Positions 43,908-52,154 of a DNA stretch of 64,000 nt are shown in pieces. The notes under the pieces were generated by a model. The model saw only the letters and a program-made list of their open reading frames with translations, did not search any database and was not told the origin of the DNA. The DNA comes from Timonella corticicola (lineage in GTDB: Bacteria > Actinomycetota > Actinomycetes > Actinomycetales > Cellulomonadaceae), in the NCBI RefSeq assembly GCF_042683685.1, contig NZ_JBHUOP010000002.1, positions 248,001-312,000 on the forward strand. Reading direction: 5' to 3'. The number at the start of each line of letters is the position of its first letter. Within the stretch, counting starts at the first letter, position 1. Position numbers and translations under genes: made by a program.

Positions 43908-45425
43908 ATGTCAAAGAAGTATGTCCTCGCGATCGACCAGGGAACCACCTCATCGCGTGCAATTCTGTTCACTCATGAAGGCACCATCCACTCGGTGGGC
44001 CAACTCGAACACGACCAGATCTTCCCTCAGGCAGGCTGGGTTGAGCACAACCCAGACCAGATCTGGAACAACGTACGCGAGGTCGTCGGCCTGGCGCTGA
44101 CCCGTGGAAACGCAACCTACGAAGACGTTGCGGCAGTCGGTATCACCAACCAGCGCGAAACCGCGGTGGTGTGGGACAAGACCACCGGTAAGCCCGTCTA
44201 CAACGCAATCGTCTGGCAGGACACCCGCACCCAGAAGATCGTGGACACGATCGCCGGCGATGAGGGTGCCGACCGCTACAAGAAGGTCACCGGTCTGCCG
44301 CTCGCCACCTATTTCTCGGGTCCAAAGGTTCGCTGGATCCTTGAGAACGTTGAGGGTGCCCGTGAGGCAGCAGAACGCGGCGACCTGCTCTTCGGAACCA
44401 CCGACACCTGGGTTCTGTGGAACATGACCGGTGGCACCGAGGGCGGCGTCCACGTCACTGACGTCACCAACGCTTCGCGTACGCTCCTCATGAACATCGA
44501 GACCCTTGAGTGGGACGACGCAATGTGCGAGGCCATCGGCGTGCCCCGATCGATGCTCCCAGAGATCAAGTCGTCCTCCGAGGTCTACGGTCACGGACGC
44601 AAGGGCGGCCTCGTTCCCGGTGTGCCCATCTCCGGTATCCTTGGCGACCAGCAGGCTGCGACCTTCGGTCAAGCGTGCTTCGAGAAGGGAACCGCGAAGA
44701 ACACCTACGGAACCGGTAACTTCATGCTCATGAACACCGGAACCGAGCCAATCCACTCCGAGAACGGCCTGCTCACCACCGTGTGCTACAAGATCGGTGA
44801 CGCTCCAGCAGTGTACGCACTTGAGGGTTCGATCGCTGTGACCGGTTCGCTGATCCAGTGGCTGCGCGACAACCTTGGCCTGTTCGAGGACGCCAAGGAC
44901 GTTGAATACCTTGCACACAAGGTAGACGACAACGGTGGCGCGTACATCGTTCCTGCGTTCTCCGGCCTGTTCGCTCCACACTGGCGTCCAGACGCACGCG
45001 GTGCGCTTGTTGGTTTGACCCGTTACGTCAACAAGAACCACATCGCTCGTGCTGCTCTTGAGGCTGTTGCGTTCCAGACCCGCGAGGTCGTTGACGCGAT
45101 GAACGCCGACTCCGGCGTGGAGTTGACCGAACTCAAGGTTGACGGCGGCATGGTCGCCAACGAACTGCTCATGCAGTTCCAGGCTGACCAGCTTGGCGTT
45201 GAGGTCATCCGTCCGCAGGTCGCCGAGACCACGGCTCTCGGTGCGGCATACGCTGCTGGTATCGCTGTCGGTTTCTGGAACGGCGAGGACGATGTCCGCA
45301 ACAACTGGGCAGAGGACAAGCGCTGGTCGCCTGCGGACAGTGAGGACGAGCGTGCTCGCCAGTACCGCAACTGGAAGAAGGCCGTCTCGAAGACTCTCGA
45401 CTGGGTTGACGGCGACGTGAAGTAG
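43908..45425 (+). CDS. glpK: Glycerol kinase
   Basis: 505 residues, normal length, phosphorylating imported glycerol. The FGGY fold starts AIDQGTTSSRAILF; later DQGTTS-dependent blocks GILGDQQAATFGQ and TYGTGNFMLMNTG and the C-terminal VDGGMVANELLMQFQAD are typical. AGGAAG lies eight bases before ATG. It is last in glpD-glpF-glpK and is followed by a strong terminator. Confidence 0.98.
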   Translation: MSKKYVLAIDQGTTSSRAILFTHEGTIHSVGQLEHDQIFPQAGWVEHNPDQIWNNVREVVGLALTRGNATYEDVAAVGITNQRETAVVWDKTTGKPVYNAIVWQDTRTQKIVDTIAGDEGADRYKKVTGLPLATYFSGPKVRWILENVEGAREAAERGDLLFGTTDTWVLWNMTGGTEGGVHVTDVTNASRTLLMNIETLEWDDAMCEAIGVPRSMLPEIKSSSEVYGHGRKGGLVPGVPISGILGDQQAATFGQACFEKGTAKNTYGTGNFMLMNTGTEPIHSENGLLTTVCYKIGDAPAVYALEGSIAVTGSLIQWLRDNLGLFEDAKDVEYLAHKVDDNGGAYIVPAFSGLFAPHWRPDARGALVGLTRYVNKNHIARAALEAVAFQTREVVDAMNADSGVELTELKVDGGMVANELLMQFQADQLGVEVIRPQVAETTALGAAYAAGIAVGFWNGEDDVRNNWAEDKRWSPADSEDERARQYRNWKKAVSKTLDWVDGDVK

Positions 45426-45534
45426 TTTTCGTTTCGCACCGTGCTGCGGTGGCGTGAGTCTTGGCTTTCACTGTTCGCCAACTGGTAAGAGACTGTGCGC
45501 CGGGTTACCCGCTGGTCGGTTGAAACGTAATGCA

Positions 45535-45580
45535 GGGGCGGCTCCCATCTCATCCGAGATGGGAGCCGCCCCTGGTTTTA
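45535..45580 (+). terminator. Terminator of the glp operon
   Basis: A 17-bp perfect stem (45535-45551 with 45556-45572, starting GGGGCGGCTCCC), loop ATCC, then TGGTTTTA. It probably also serves the convergent GH51 operon ending at 45593. Confidence 0.9.
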
Positions 45581-45592
45581 CCCGATCCTTTG

Positions 45593-47104
45593 TTATATCT
45601 TCGCTAGGCGAATCACCGACCATGACACCGCAGGCAAGTGCGCATCGAGTTGTCCGTTGCTCAGAGCGACACTTTCGTTCACGGCCGGCACTACAGAGGT
45701 GTCGTCTTCCGGCGAAGCTTTCCAGTACGGATCATCGTTGAAGTAGGTCAAGGCCTCAACGATTTCGAGGTCACCAAACCCACTAAGGTTCAGTTCCAGG
45801 GAGGCTGAATCGTCGATGGAACGATTGACAGCGAACACCACGACTTCGCCAGTCGATTCATTGTGGGTGGCCACTGCGGTCAGTGCATCGACCTCGCCGT
45901 GGCGTTCAGTGTGAATCTTTGGCGACTTCAGCGCTACTTGAAGAACTTCACCCTGAGCATGCTTAGCTGTCAAAGCAAAGGGATGGAATGTGGTCTGTTT
46001 CCACGTCTTTCCGCCAGGTACTGTCATGATCGGCGCAATCACGTTAACCAACTGCGCTAGGGATGCTGAATGTACTCGGTCGGTGTGCCGTAGTAACGTG
46101 ATCAGCAAGTCTCCTACTACAACGGCGTCGGCAACGTTGTAGTGGTCTTCCAGTAACGCTGGGGCGATCGGCCAGTCATCACCCGTTGGAGGCTGTGATG
46201 GGGTTGCTTTCTGATACCACACGTTCCATTCGTCGAATGAAATGTTGATCCGCTTTTTGTGTTTGCCGGCTGCACGTGCTGCATCGGCAGTGGCAACCAC
46301 TGATTCAATGAAGTTGCTCATCTTGTGCCCAGAAGCTAGGAAGGACGCTAGATCATCGTTGTCTTCGTAGTAGTACTCGTGCGCTGAGATGTAGTCGACC
46401 TGCTCATAGGCTTCGCTGAGGACCGTGTACTCCCAAGAACCAAACGTTGTCATATCGGAGGTTGACGACCCGCATGCAACGAGTTCCAAGTCAGGGTTGA
46501 CTTGACGCATCGCACGCGCTGTCTCTGTTGCGATACGAGCGTACTCTTCAGCTGTTTTGTGCCCGGTCTGCCATGGGCCGTCCATTTCATTTCCGAGACA
46601 CCACATCTTGATCCGATAGGGGTCTTCGGCACCATTCTTGCGGCGCTCATCGGACCAGCTGGTTCCCCCTGGAATGTTGCAGTAATCCAGAATGTCAATT
46701 GCCTCAGCAACACCACGCGTACCCAAGTTGATCGCCATCATGGGTTCAACGTCAGCTTTTTTACACCAACGCATAAACTCATCAAGCCCAAATTCGTTTG
46801 GTTCGGTGGAGTGCCACGCAAGGTCGAGGCGCCGTGGCCGGTCCTCTTTTGGTCCAATGCTGTCTTCCCAACGGAAACCTGACACGAAGTTTCCGCCCGG
46901 ATAACGGACCGTGGAGACACCCAATTCTTTAACGAGTTCCATAACGTCTGCCCGAAAACCGTCTTGGTCGGCTGAGGGGTGCGTCGGGTCATAAATACCT
47001 GTGTAGACGCATCGGCCCAGATGTTCGATGAAGGAACCGAATGTGCGGCGCCGTACTGGTCCGACAATGAACGCTGGATCGACGGTCGCGCGAGCGGTAG
47101 TCAT
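45593..47104 (-). CDS. abfA: GH51 alpha-L-arabinofuranosidase, cytoplasmic (paralogue of 15821-17341)
   Basis: 503 residues, no signal peptide. Acid/base Glu173 lies in CLGNEMDGPW and the nucleophile Glu (about 292) in ISFDEWNVWY. It is the third GH51 enzyme in the window and a close relative of the second. GGGAG lies eight bases before ATG 47104; the open frame upstream to 47221 has no site. It is the last gene of the second importer operon, 188 bp after the binding protein. That gap has a CGACAAC/GTTGTCG hairpin and two copies of GCCTGCAGGCGG. Its codons are slightly more AT-rich than those of its paralogue. Confidence 0.95.
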   Translation of the reverse strand: MTTARATVDPAFIVGPVRRRTFGSFIEHLGRCVYTGIYDPTHPSADQDGFRADVMELVKELGVSTVRYPGGNFVSGFRWEDSIGPKEDRPRRLDLAWHSTEPNEFGLDEFMRWCKKADVEPMMAINLGTRGVAEAIDILDYCNIPGGTSWSDERRKNGAEDPYRIKMWCLGNEMDGPWQTGHKTAEEYARIATETARAMRQVNPDLELVACGSSTSDMTTFGSWEYTVLSEAYEQVDYISAHEYYYEDNDDLASFLASGHKMSNFIESVVATADAARAAGKHKKRINISFDEWNVWYQKATPSQPPTGDDWPIAPALLEDHYNVADAVVVGDLLITLLRHTDRVHSASLAQLVNVIAPIMTVPGGKTWKQTTFHPFALTAKHAQGEVLQVALKSPKIHTERHGEVDALTAVATHNESTGEVVVFAVNRSIDDSASLELNLSGFGDLEIVEALTYFNDDPYWKASPEDDTSVVPAVNESVALSNGQLDAHLPAVSWSVIRLAKI

Positions 47105-47292
47105 TTCTGATACTCCCAATTCAAGATCTATGCTCAACACCGAACATGATGAGCAATGGATGATCGACAACAAAACTAGTGAGTTGTCGTTGTGTGCATA
47201 TGGCCTGCCTGCAGGCGGCATTCCACGCGCGCCTGCAGGCGGTCCTGTGAGCTACATAGCAACCACAAGGCGTTGCAACTTCAGGACAGTCT

Positions 47293-48642
47293 TTACTGTC
47301 CAAGCTCGTTTCTAAGGTCGGTCGCTGCCTGCTTAAGGGCTTCTTCGACTGGAGTTCCCGACTCAAAAATGTTGTTCAAAGTCTCTGTCGTCAAAGTGTT
47401 GTTCACTGACGGGAAGTTCGGGCTGGTTCCCGACACGAGAAGACCAATCGAGTCACTCACTGCGTTGAACGCGTCGAAAGGGTTGGTCTTGAAGTACTTA
47501 ATAGTTTCGTTTTCTGGGTCCCGGATGATCGACTCATCTGTCCACATAGATGTGTTCAGTGGATCGAAGCCCAGAGTCTTCCAAATCTCGATGTTTCCTT
47601 CTTTAGACAACTTTGCGAAAGCAATGAACTCAGAGGCTAGTTCCGTGTTGCTTCCTGCTGATGGCACTGCAGTTCCTGTTCCGCCACCGCCAACTGTTTT
47701 AGAGACCGCCCCTTCAACTACCGGGGCAGGAGCTACTGCAACCTTTCCTGCAAGTTCAGGCATGTAGGCAGTGAAACGCGACATGAACCATGAAGGCATA
47801 ACCATCGCGGCGAAGTCACCATTGTTGATTGAACCATAGGCTTCTTCGGTGTCTGGCTGTCCGCCAGGAGGGACGTCAGCAGCACCGGAATCCTGCAGGT
47901 CTTTGAGGATGTCGAATGCTTTGATGACCTCGGGCGAATCCACGGTGACGTTGCCGTCAGAATCTAGGTAGTCTCCCCCCAACTGCGCGAGCAGCAGGTT
48001 GGATTGCCAAGCTGCTGAAGTGTCAACGGTTGCGAAGGTCTTGCCCGTCTCTTCCTTGTACTTGACACCTGCCGCCTTGTAGTCGTCCCACGTCTCAATG
48101 GTGGAATAATCGATTCCAGCGGCTTCGAGCAGTTCGGTGTTGTAGTAGGCAACTGTTGTTCCCACGTGGAAATCCAAACCATACAGTGCCCCGTTTTTGG
48201 AGTAGAGATCCAAACGGGACTTCACTAAGTCCTGAACATACGGTGCTGCTGCAGCTGTGAGATCTTCGAGTGCAGGCTCACCCTTTGTGAAGTTTGGGAA
48301 TTTGGAAACCTCGATGTCCACGAGGTCTGGAAGTCCCGTGCCCGAGTTGAGCGCGAGTTGCAACTTGTTGTGCATGTCGTCGTAAGGCATGACATTGATT
48401 TCCACCTTGACCTGACGGTCTGGGTTGGCCTCGTTCCAGTAGCCCGCCATGGTCTCGTAGTACTGACCGTGCAGTTCCACGAAGGTCCACAGGCTCAGTG
48501 TGGTGGCGGTGTCACTTGCTTTTTGGTCAACCGTGGAGGTGTACTCCTTGGTCGGTTCAGTCTGGCTTGGCTGAGTGCAGGCTGCGGTCAGTGCAACTGC
48601 TGCCGCTGCTGAGACAGCAGCCAGCTTTCGGGTCCACGTCAT
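47293..48642 (-). CDS. Extracellular sugar-binding lipoprotein of the second oligosaccharide importer (AraN-like)
   Basis: 449 residues. Signal peptide MTWTRKLAAVSAAAAVAL with lipobox TAAC, then an SBP_bac_1 fold (LSLWTFVELHGQYYETMAGY; GTGLPDLVDIEVSKFP). AAAGGAG precedes ATG. It lies after both permease genes, 62 bp past the second. Linked to a GH51 gene and controlled by an ATCGTTGTA-type operator pair, it is probably for arabino-oligosaccharides, perhaps a different chain length from the 19033 system. Confidence 0.93.
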   Translation of the reverse strand: MTWTRKLAAVSAAAAVALTAACTQPSQTEPTKEYTSTVDQKASDTATTLSLWTFVELHGQYYETMAGYWNEANPDRQVKVEINVMPYDDMHNKLQLALNSGTGLPDLVDIEVSKFPNFTKGEPALEDLTAAAAPYVQDLVKSRLDLYSKNGALYGLDFHVGTTVAYYNTELLEAAGIDYSTIETWDDYKAAGVKYKEETGKTFATVDTSAAWQSNLLLAQLGGDYLDSDGNVTVDSPEVIKAFDILKDLQDSGAADVPPGGQPDTEEAYGSINNGDFAAMVMPSWFMSRFTAYMPELAGKVAVAPAPVVEGAVSKTVGGGGTGTAVPSAGSNTELASEFIAFAKLSKEGNIEIWKTLGFDPLNTSMWTDESIIRDPENETIKYFKTNPFDAFNAVSDSIGLLVSGTSPNFPSVNNTLTTETLNNIFESGTPVEEALKQAATDLRNELGQ

Positions 48643-48704
48643 GGTGTTTCTCCTTTGATACTCACTGTGTGAACTGATGGGACAGGGTTTTGAACAGCAG
48701 GAAA

Positions 48705-49571
48705 TTATCCCTTAACTGCTCCAGCGGTCATTCCTTCGATAAAGAATCTTTGGAACGCCAAGAACAAAAGCAGAATTGGTATGAGCGAAAAGAACGCGCC
48801 AACGATTAGGAGTGAATAATTGTTCCCGTAAGGGGTCATTAAAGTATTCAAACCTATTGGCAGAGTATACTTTTCTGGCGAACGTAGAACCAAGAGCGGC
48901 CATAGAAAGTTGTTCCAACTCGCCATACCATTCAAAATGGCCATTGCAGCCATTGCGGGCTTTAAAAGCGGCATAATCAGACGGAAGAATATACCGAATT
49001 CAGTGACACCATCCACACGACCGGCTTCAAGAATTTCCTGAGGAAGCCCAATCATAAACTGTCGGAAGAAAAAGATGGTACTGGCTTGCGCCAAGAACGG
49101 GAGCAAAATCGCCGCATAGTTGTCAGCCATACCCATAGCATTTACTTGGACATACAGAGGAAGCATGAGCATTTCGAACGGGATGGTCATGAGGACCAAC
49201 ACCAAAATGAACATGACAGACTTGAACTTAAAGTTGTACATCGCAAACCCGTAGGCAACGAATGAACTAATCAGAAGGGTTCCAGCAACTTGAATTGCAG
49301 TCAAAATCAGTGAGTTAGCGAACCACCGGAAATAGGGCCCCGAATCGGTAAACAACATGACGTAGTTGTTCAGATGCGCTGCATTGGGATCCAGTCCGAG
49401 GTTGAGTCCGTGACGGATGAGCATGTCGCCATCTTGGAAAGTACCTACCAGCATGGCCCAGAAAGGGACGAGAGCAAGAGCGGAGACAATCGCAAATGAT
49501 ACAAATAGTCCGATTCGTGCTGCGCGCGATCCGTTACGCACTTTGTTTTCTTCTGTTCCTATGCTTTTCAT
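48705..49571 (-). CDS. Second oligosaccharide importer, permease (MalG/AraQ type)
   Basis: 288 residues, six spans, EAA loop seen as ILEAGRVDGVTEFGIFFRLI. ATG overlaps the stop of the other permease by 4 bp (ATGA), with AAGGAAG ahead. No ATPase gene lies in this operon. Confidence 0.93.
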   Translation of the reverse strand: MKSIGTEENKVRNGSRAARIGLFVSFAIVSALALVPFWAMLVGTFQDGDMLIRHGLNLGLDPNAAHLNNYVMLFTDSGPYFRWFANSLILTAIQVAGTLLISSFVAYGFAMYNFKFKSVMFILVLVLMTIPFEMLMLPLYVQVNAMGMADNYAAILLPFLAQASTIFFFRQFMIGLPQEILEAGRVDGVTEFGIFFRLIMPLLKPAMAAMAILNGMASWNNFLWPLLVLRSPEKYTLPIGLNTLMTPYGNNYSLLIVGAFFSLIPILLLFLAFQRFFIEGMTAGAVKG

Positions 49572-50461
49572 CGGGCTTCCTTTCGGAACAATCCGCTCAG
49601 CGCGAGTTGAGTCAGGTTAATCGTGAGAATCACCACAAGTAGGACTACACCGACAGCGGACGCGTATCCGAGGTCATTATCTTCCACACCTTTTCGATAC
49701 AGGTAGCCGACAATGGTCAAACCAATGTTCTGGGGAGACTTGTTTCCTCCGTAGAGCATAAAACTTTCAAGGAACATAGCCATACCGCCGTAGACAGATA
49801 TGGTTACGACATAGATAATCGTTGGCTTAAGTTGCGGTAGTGTCACGTAGATGAATTGCTGCCAGCGCGTTGCGCCGTCAATCCGCGCTGCCTCGTAGTA
49901 CTCGATAGCGATTGATTGCAACCCGGCTAGGAAGTACATCATATTCACACCAGTCCACCGCCACAGAGCAACTATTAGCAATGCGGCAAGACCAGTCAGG
50001 TCGTTCTTTAGCCATTTAACCGGATCTACACCAAATACGCCGATAATTTGGTTCATTAGCGCGGTGCTGGACTCTGAGAACATCAGTCGGAACACGATAC
50101 CCGCAACGACAACACTTGTGAGCGCGGGGATAAACATTGCCGACTTGAAAATGGCCTTGATTTTTGGTGAGCCGATTTTGGAGTTAACAAGTACGGCAAG
50201 CACCAAGGGGATCGGAATGAGCAGAAGTAGTGTGAGTGCGGTGTAGCGAAGAGAGTTCCCCATCGCGAGCCAAAAGAGCCTGTCACCGAAGAGCCTCGTG
50301 TAGTTGTCGAGACCTATGTTCTCAACTTGATTGGGCAAGATATTTTGCCCACTCATGATGATTGATCGCCCCAAGGGGAACGCCCAGAAAACCCCAAAAG
50401 TGATAATAAACGGCAAGATAAATAGGTACGGGGCTGCTTTTTGCGAATACAGCAGTCTCAT
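49568..50461 (-). CDS. Second oligosaccharide importer, permease (MalF/AraP type)
   Basis: 297 residues, six spans, first at about 10-30 (APYLFILPFIITFGVFWAFP). The EAA loop is YYEAARIDGATRWQQFIYVT. ATG 50461 has GAGGAG at eight bases; extending to 50536 would place two operators inside the gene. It is first in the operon permease-permease-binding protein-GH51. Confidence 0.93.
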   Translation of the reverse strand: MRLLYSQKAAPYLFILPFIITFGVFWAFPLGRSIIMSGQNILPNQVENIGLDNYTRLFGDRLFWLAMGNSLRYTALTLLLLIPIPLVLAVLVNSKIGSPKIKAIFKSAMFIPALTSVVVAGIVFRLMFSESSTALMNQIIGVFGVDPVKWLKNDLTGLAALLIVALWRWTGVNMMYFLAGLQSIAIEYYEAARIDGATRWQQFIYVTLPQLKPTIIYVVTISVYGGMAMFLESFMLYGGNKSPQNIGLTIVGYLYRKGVEDNDLGYASAVGVVLLVVILTINLTQLALSGLFRKEAR

Positions 50462-50489
50462 CACATCAACTCCTCGTTGAGCATGCGTT

Positions 50490-50538
50490 GATACATCGTT
50501 GTAACGAGAAATTACAACGATAGACACAGTAAGCACAA
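50490..50538 (-). promoter_or_regulatory. Promoter with paired LacI-type operators for the second importer operon
   Basis: GATACATCGTTGTAAC (50490-50505) and ATTACAACGATAGACA (50511-50526) are 21 bp apart, the same spacing as at 12027. On the minus strand TTGTGC (50533-50538) and TAATTT (50509-50514) are 18 bp apart; the second site covers the spacer and -10, the first the start point. Confidence 0.7.
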
Positions 50539-50545
50539 GGGCAGA

Positions 50546-50559
50546 GGTAAACGTTTACC
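50546..50559. promoter_or_regulatory. Second type of LacI-like palindrome
   Basis: GGTAAACGTTTACC is a perfect 14-bp palindrome just upstream of the -35. It belongs to the generic CG-centred LacI class (compare TGTTAACGTTCACA before araB), so AraR or a global LacI regulator could act here. Confidence 0.55.
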
Positions 50560-50605
50560 AAAATGTGATCTATCGCATAGGCGACCTTGGCCTTGAGCTT
50601 TCAGC

Positions 50606-52093
50606 TCAGATGCGCTTTGAAGATTCGCGTTCCACCACGGAAAACTGGGCCACTATATGCTCGGGTTCACGCGCTCTACCTGCGATTTTGCTGACTAGGA
50701 GATCAACTGCGCGCGCTGCGATCTCATCTCGCCCTGGATCAACGCTGCTCAACGGCGGATCTGAGTAGCGAGCGTCGTCAATGTCATCAAACCCGATAAC
50801 TGCGACATCTTCTGGCACCCTCAGACCTCGCTTGCGTAGCGCAGGAAGTGCACCCAAAGCCAAAGCATCATTCATGGCGAATACACCGTCGACCGGAACG
50901 CCGGAGTCAAGAACCTGATTCATTGCGGTAAGCCCTGTGGAGCGAACCCACCGTCCAGCTGTACCCAGGAGTCTGGGATCAAAAGGCAGGCCAGCCGCTT
51001 TCAGTCCTTGGCAATAGCCTTCGAACCTTAATCTCGCAGAGCTCATGATGTCGTTCTCGTGGTAGCCAAGCAGCGCAATATGTTGGCACCCCTTTGCCGC
51101 CAACAGTTCCGTTGCCTTTTTCGATGCCTCCACATTTGCCATGGTCACATGGTCATATCGTGGATCGAAGATACGTTCCCCTAGTAAAACCAGTGGATAG
51201 TCGACATCCAGTTCCGGGTGAAATCTTGGGTCTAGGGCAACAGGAGAAAACAAGACGCCGTCTGTGAATCGGCGACGCGGGCTGGAGAGCACCTCGACCT
51301 CATGCTCACCAAGAGAACCAGTTTGTTCAATCAAGAGGGTGAGATTTTGTGCTTCAGCGGCTTTGAGCACGGAGTCAGCGAGCTCAGCGAAATAGGGAAC
51401 TCTGAGTTCCGGCAAGATCAATCCGATCATTCCTGTGCGGCCCCGGCGCAGGCTGCGTGCCGTCATATTTAGTTGATAGCCGAGCTCGCTGATCGCTTTT
51501 TGCACTCTCGCCCGCGTATGCGAACTCACCTTGTTACTGCCGTTGACAACATTCGAGACGGTCTTGATTGAAACACCTGAGCGTTCTGCAACATCTCGCA
51601 TGGTTGCAGGGGCGCCGCCGCTATCAATCGCATTGGAAAACAGTGAGGTGGGATAAAATCCAGTTTCATCAGACACATCTATGCGAACAACACTCGCTTC
51701 AGCAGGCTGCTCTGCATTGTCCGCATCGGGTTCCTGTGTCAGTTGCGCTGCTGCTTGGGACACTTCTTTGTGTCGCCCATCCCGGATTGCAACTATCGGC
51801 GAGTCTTCGCCGAGCGTAGCGCAAGAGCTCACAAACCAAGCGCGAAGCACTTGCTGATCGCAGTGTGTTATCAAACTTGTATACACGCGATGCGCGAACC
51901 GCAAATTCCGTTCGGGTTCAGGACGCATGGTTGCCCCGGGTTTCGCCCAGCGGAACGGAGCCTTTGGATCTTTCATCCCCGACATCTGTACAACCAGCGC
52001 AGGCCCGAACGCTTCGTTCAAGGTGGCAACAACTTGATGAATCGGCGCTAGCGTATCGCTCGTTTTGGTGATGTTCTTCACAACTGGCTCCAT
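50606..52093 (-). CDS. LacI-family regulator fused to an N-terminal MbcA/ParS-like (DUF2384-like) domain
   Basis: 495 residues, about 160 more than a normal LacI protein. Residues 163-495 form a full LacI regulator (HTH TMRDVAERSGVSIKTVSNVV; sensor domain) closely related to 24880-25893. Residues about 15-118 form a separate module: a helical part (QVVATLNEAFGPALVVQMSG), RFAHRVYTSLI, then RAWFVSSCATLGEDSPIVAI and RHKEVSQAAAQL, which fits the Xre-MbcA-ParS toxin-binding pattern (W..... N/CxxLG..SP...I..GR..EV). A 45-residue acidic linker joins them. No RES-domain toxin gene is nearby. There is no good ribosome site before an internal start, so the fusion seems real. The ATG 52093 itself has only a distant AGGAG. 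It is probably the local regulator of the operon it follows divergently in order. Confidence 0.85.
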   Translation of the reverse strand: MEPVVKNITKTSDTLAPIHQVVATLNEAFGPALVVQMSGMKDPKAPFRWAKPGATMRPEPERNLRFAHRVYTSLITHCDQQVLRAWFVSSCATLGEDSPIVAIRDGRHKEVSQAAAQLTQEPDADNAEQPAEASVVRIDVSDETGFYPTSLFSNAIDSGGAPATMRDVAERSGVSIKTVSNVVNGSNKVSSHTRARVQKAISELGYQLNMTARSLRRGRTGMIGLILPELRVPYFAELADSVLKAAEAQNLTLLIEQTGSLGEHEVEVLSSPRRRFTDGVLFSPVALDPRFHPELDVDYPLVLLGERIFDPRYDHVTMANVEASKKATELLAAKGCQHIALLGYHENDIMSSARLRFEGYCQGLKAAGLPFDPRLLGTAGRWVRSTGLTAMNQVLDSGVPVDGVFAMNDALALGALPALRKRGLRVPEDVAVIGFDDIDDARYSDPPLSSVDPGRDEIAARAVDLLVSKIAGRAREPEHIVAQFSVVERESSKRI

Positions 52094-52121
52094 GTCACTA
52101 TGATGCTACTCCTGTCAAGAA

Positions 52122-52154
52122 AAAACAAACCGAAAACAAACCGAAAACAAACAG
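52122..52154. repeat. Three tandem 11-bp repeats upstream of the fused LacI gene
   Basis: Unit AAAACAAACCG at 52122, 52133 and 52144 (last copy ends AG). The 11-bp period is about one helical turn, so three protein sites could lie on one face; on the minus strand it is T-rich and just before the gene. Confidence 0.7.

Noticed and set aside
43950..45041. 363-codon minus-strand frame opposite glpK
   Set aside because: Antisense shadow of a clearly identified glycerol kinase.
51598..51601. Internal start that would separate the LacI part of the 50606 gene from its N-terminal domain
   Set aside because: The ATG before RDVAERSG has no Shine-Dalgarno sequence and would remove the first HTH residues; the frame is continuous, so one fused protein is the simpler reading.
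52122..52154. CRISPR-like array
   Set aside because: The 11-bp units are tandem without spacers and no cas genes are near.
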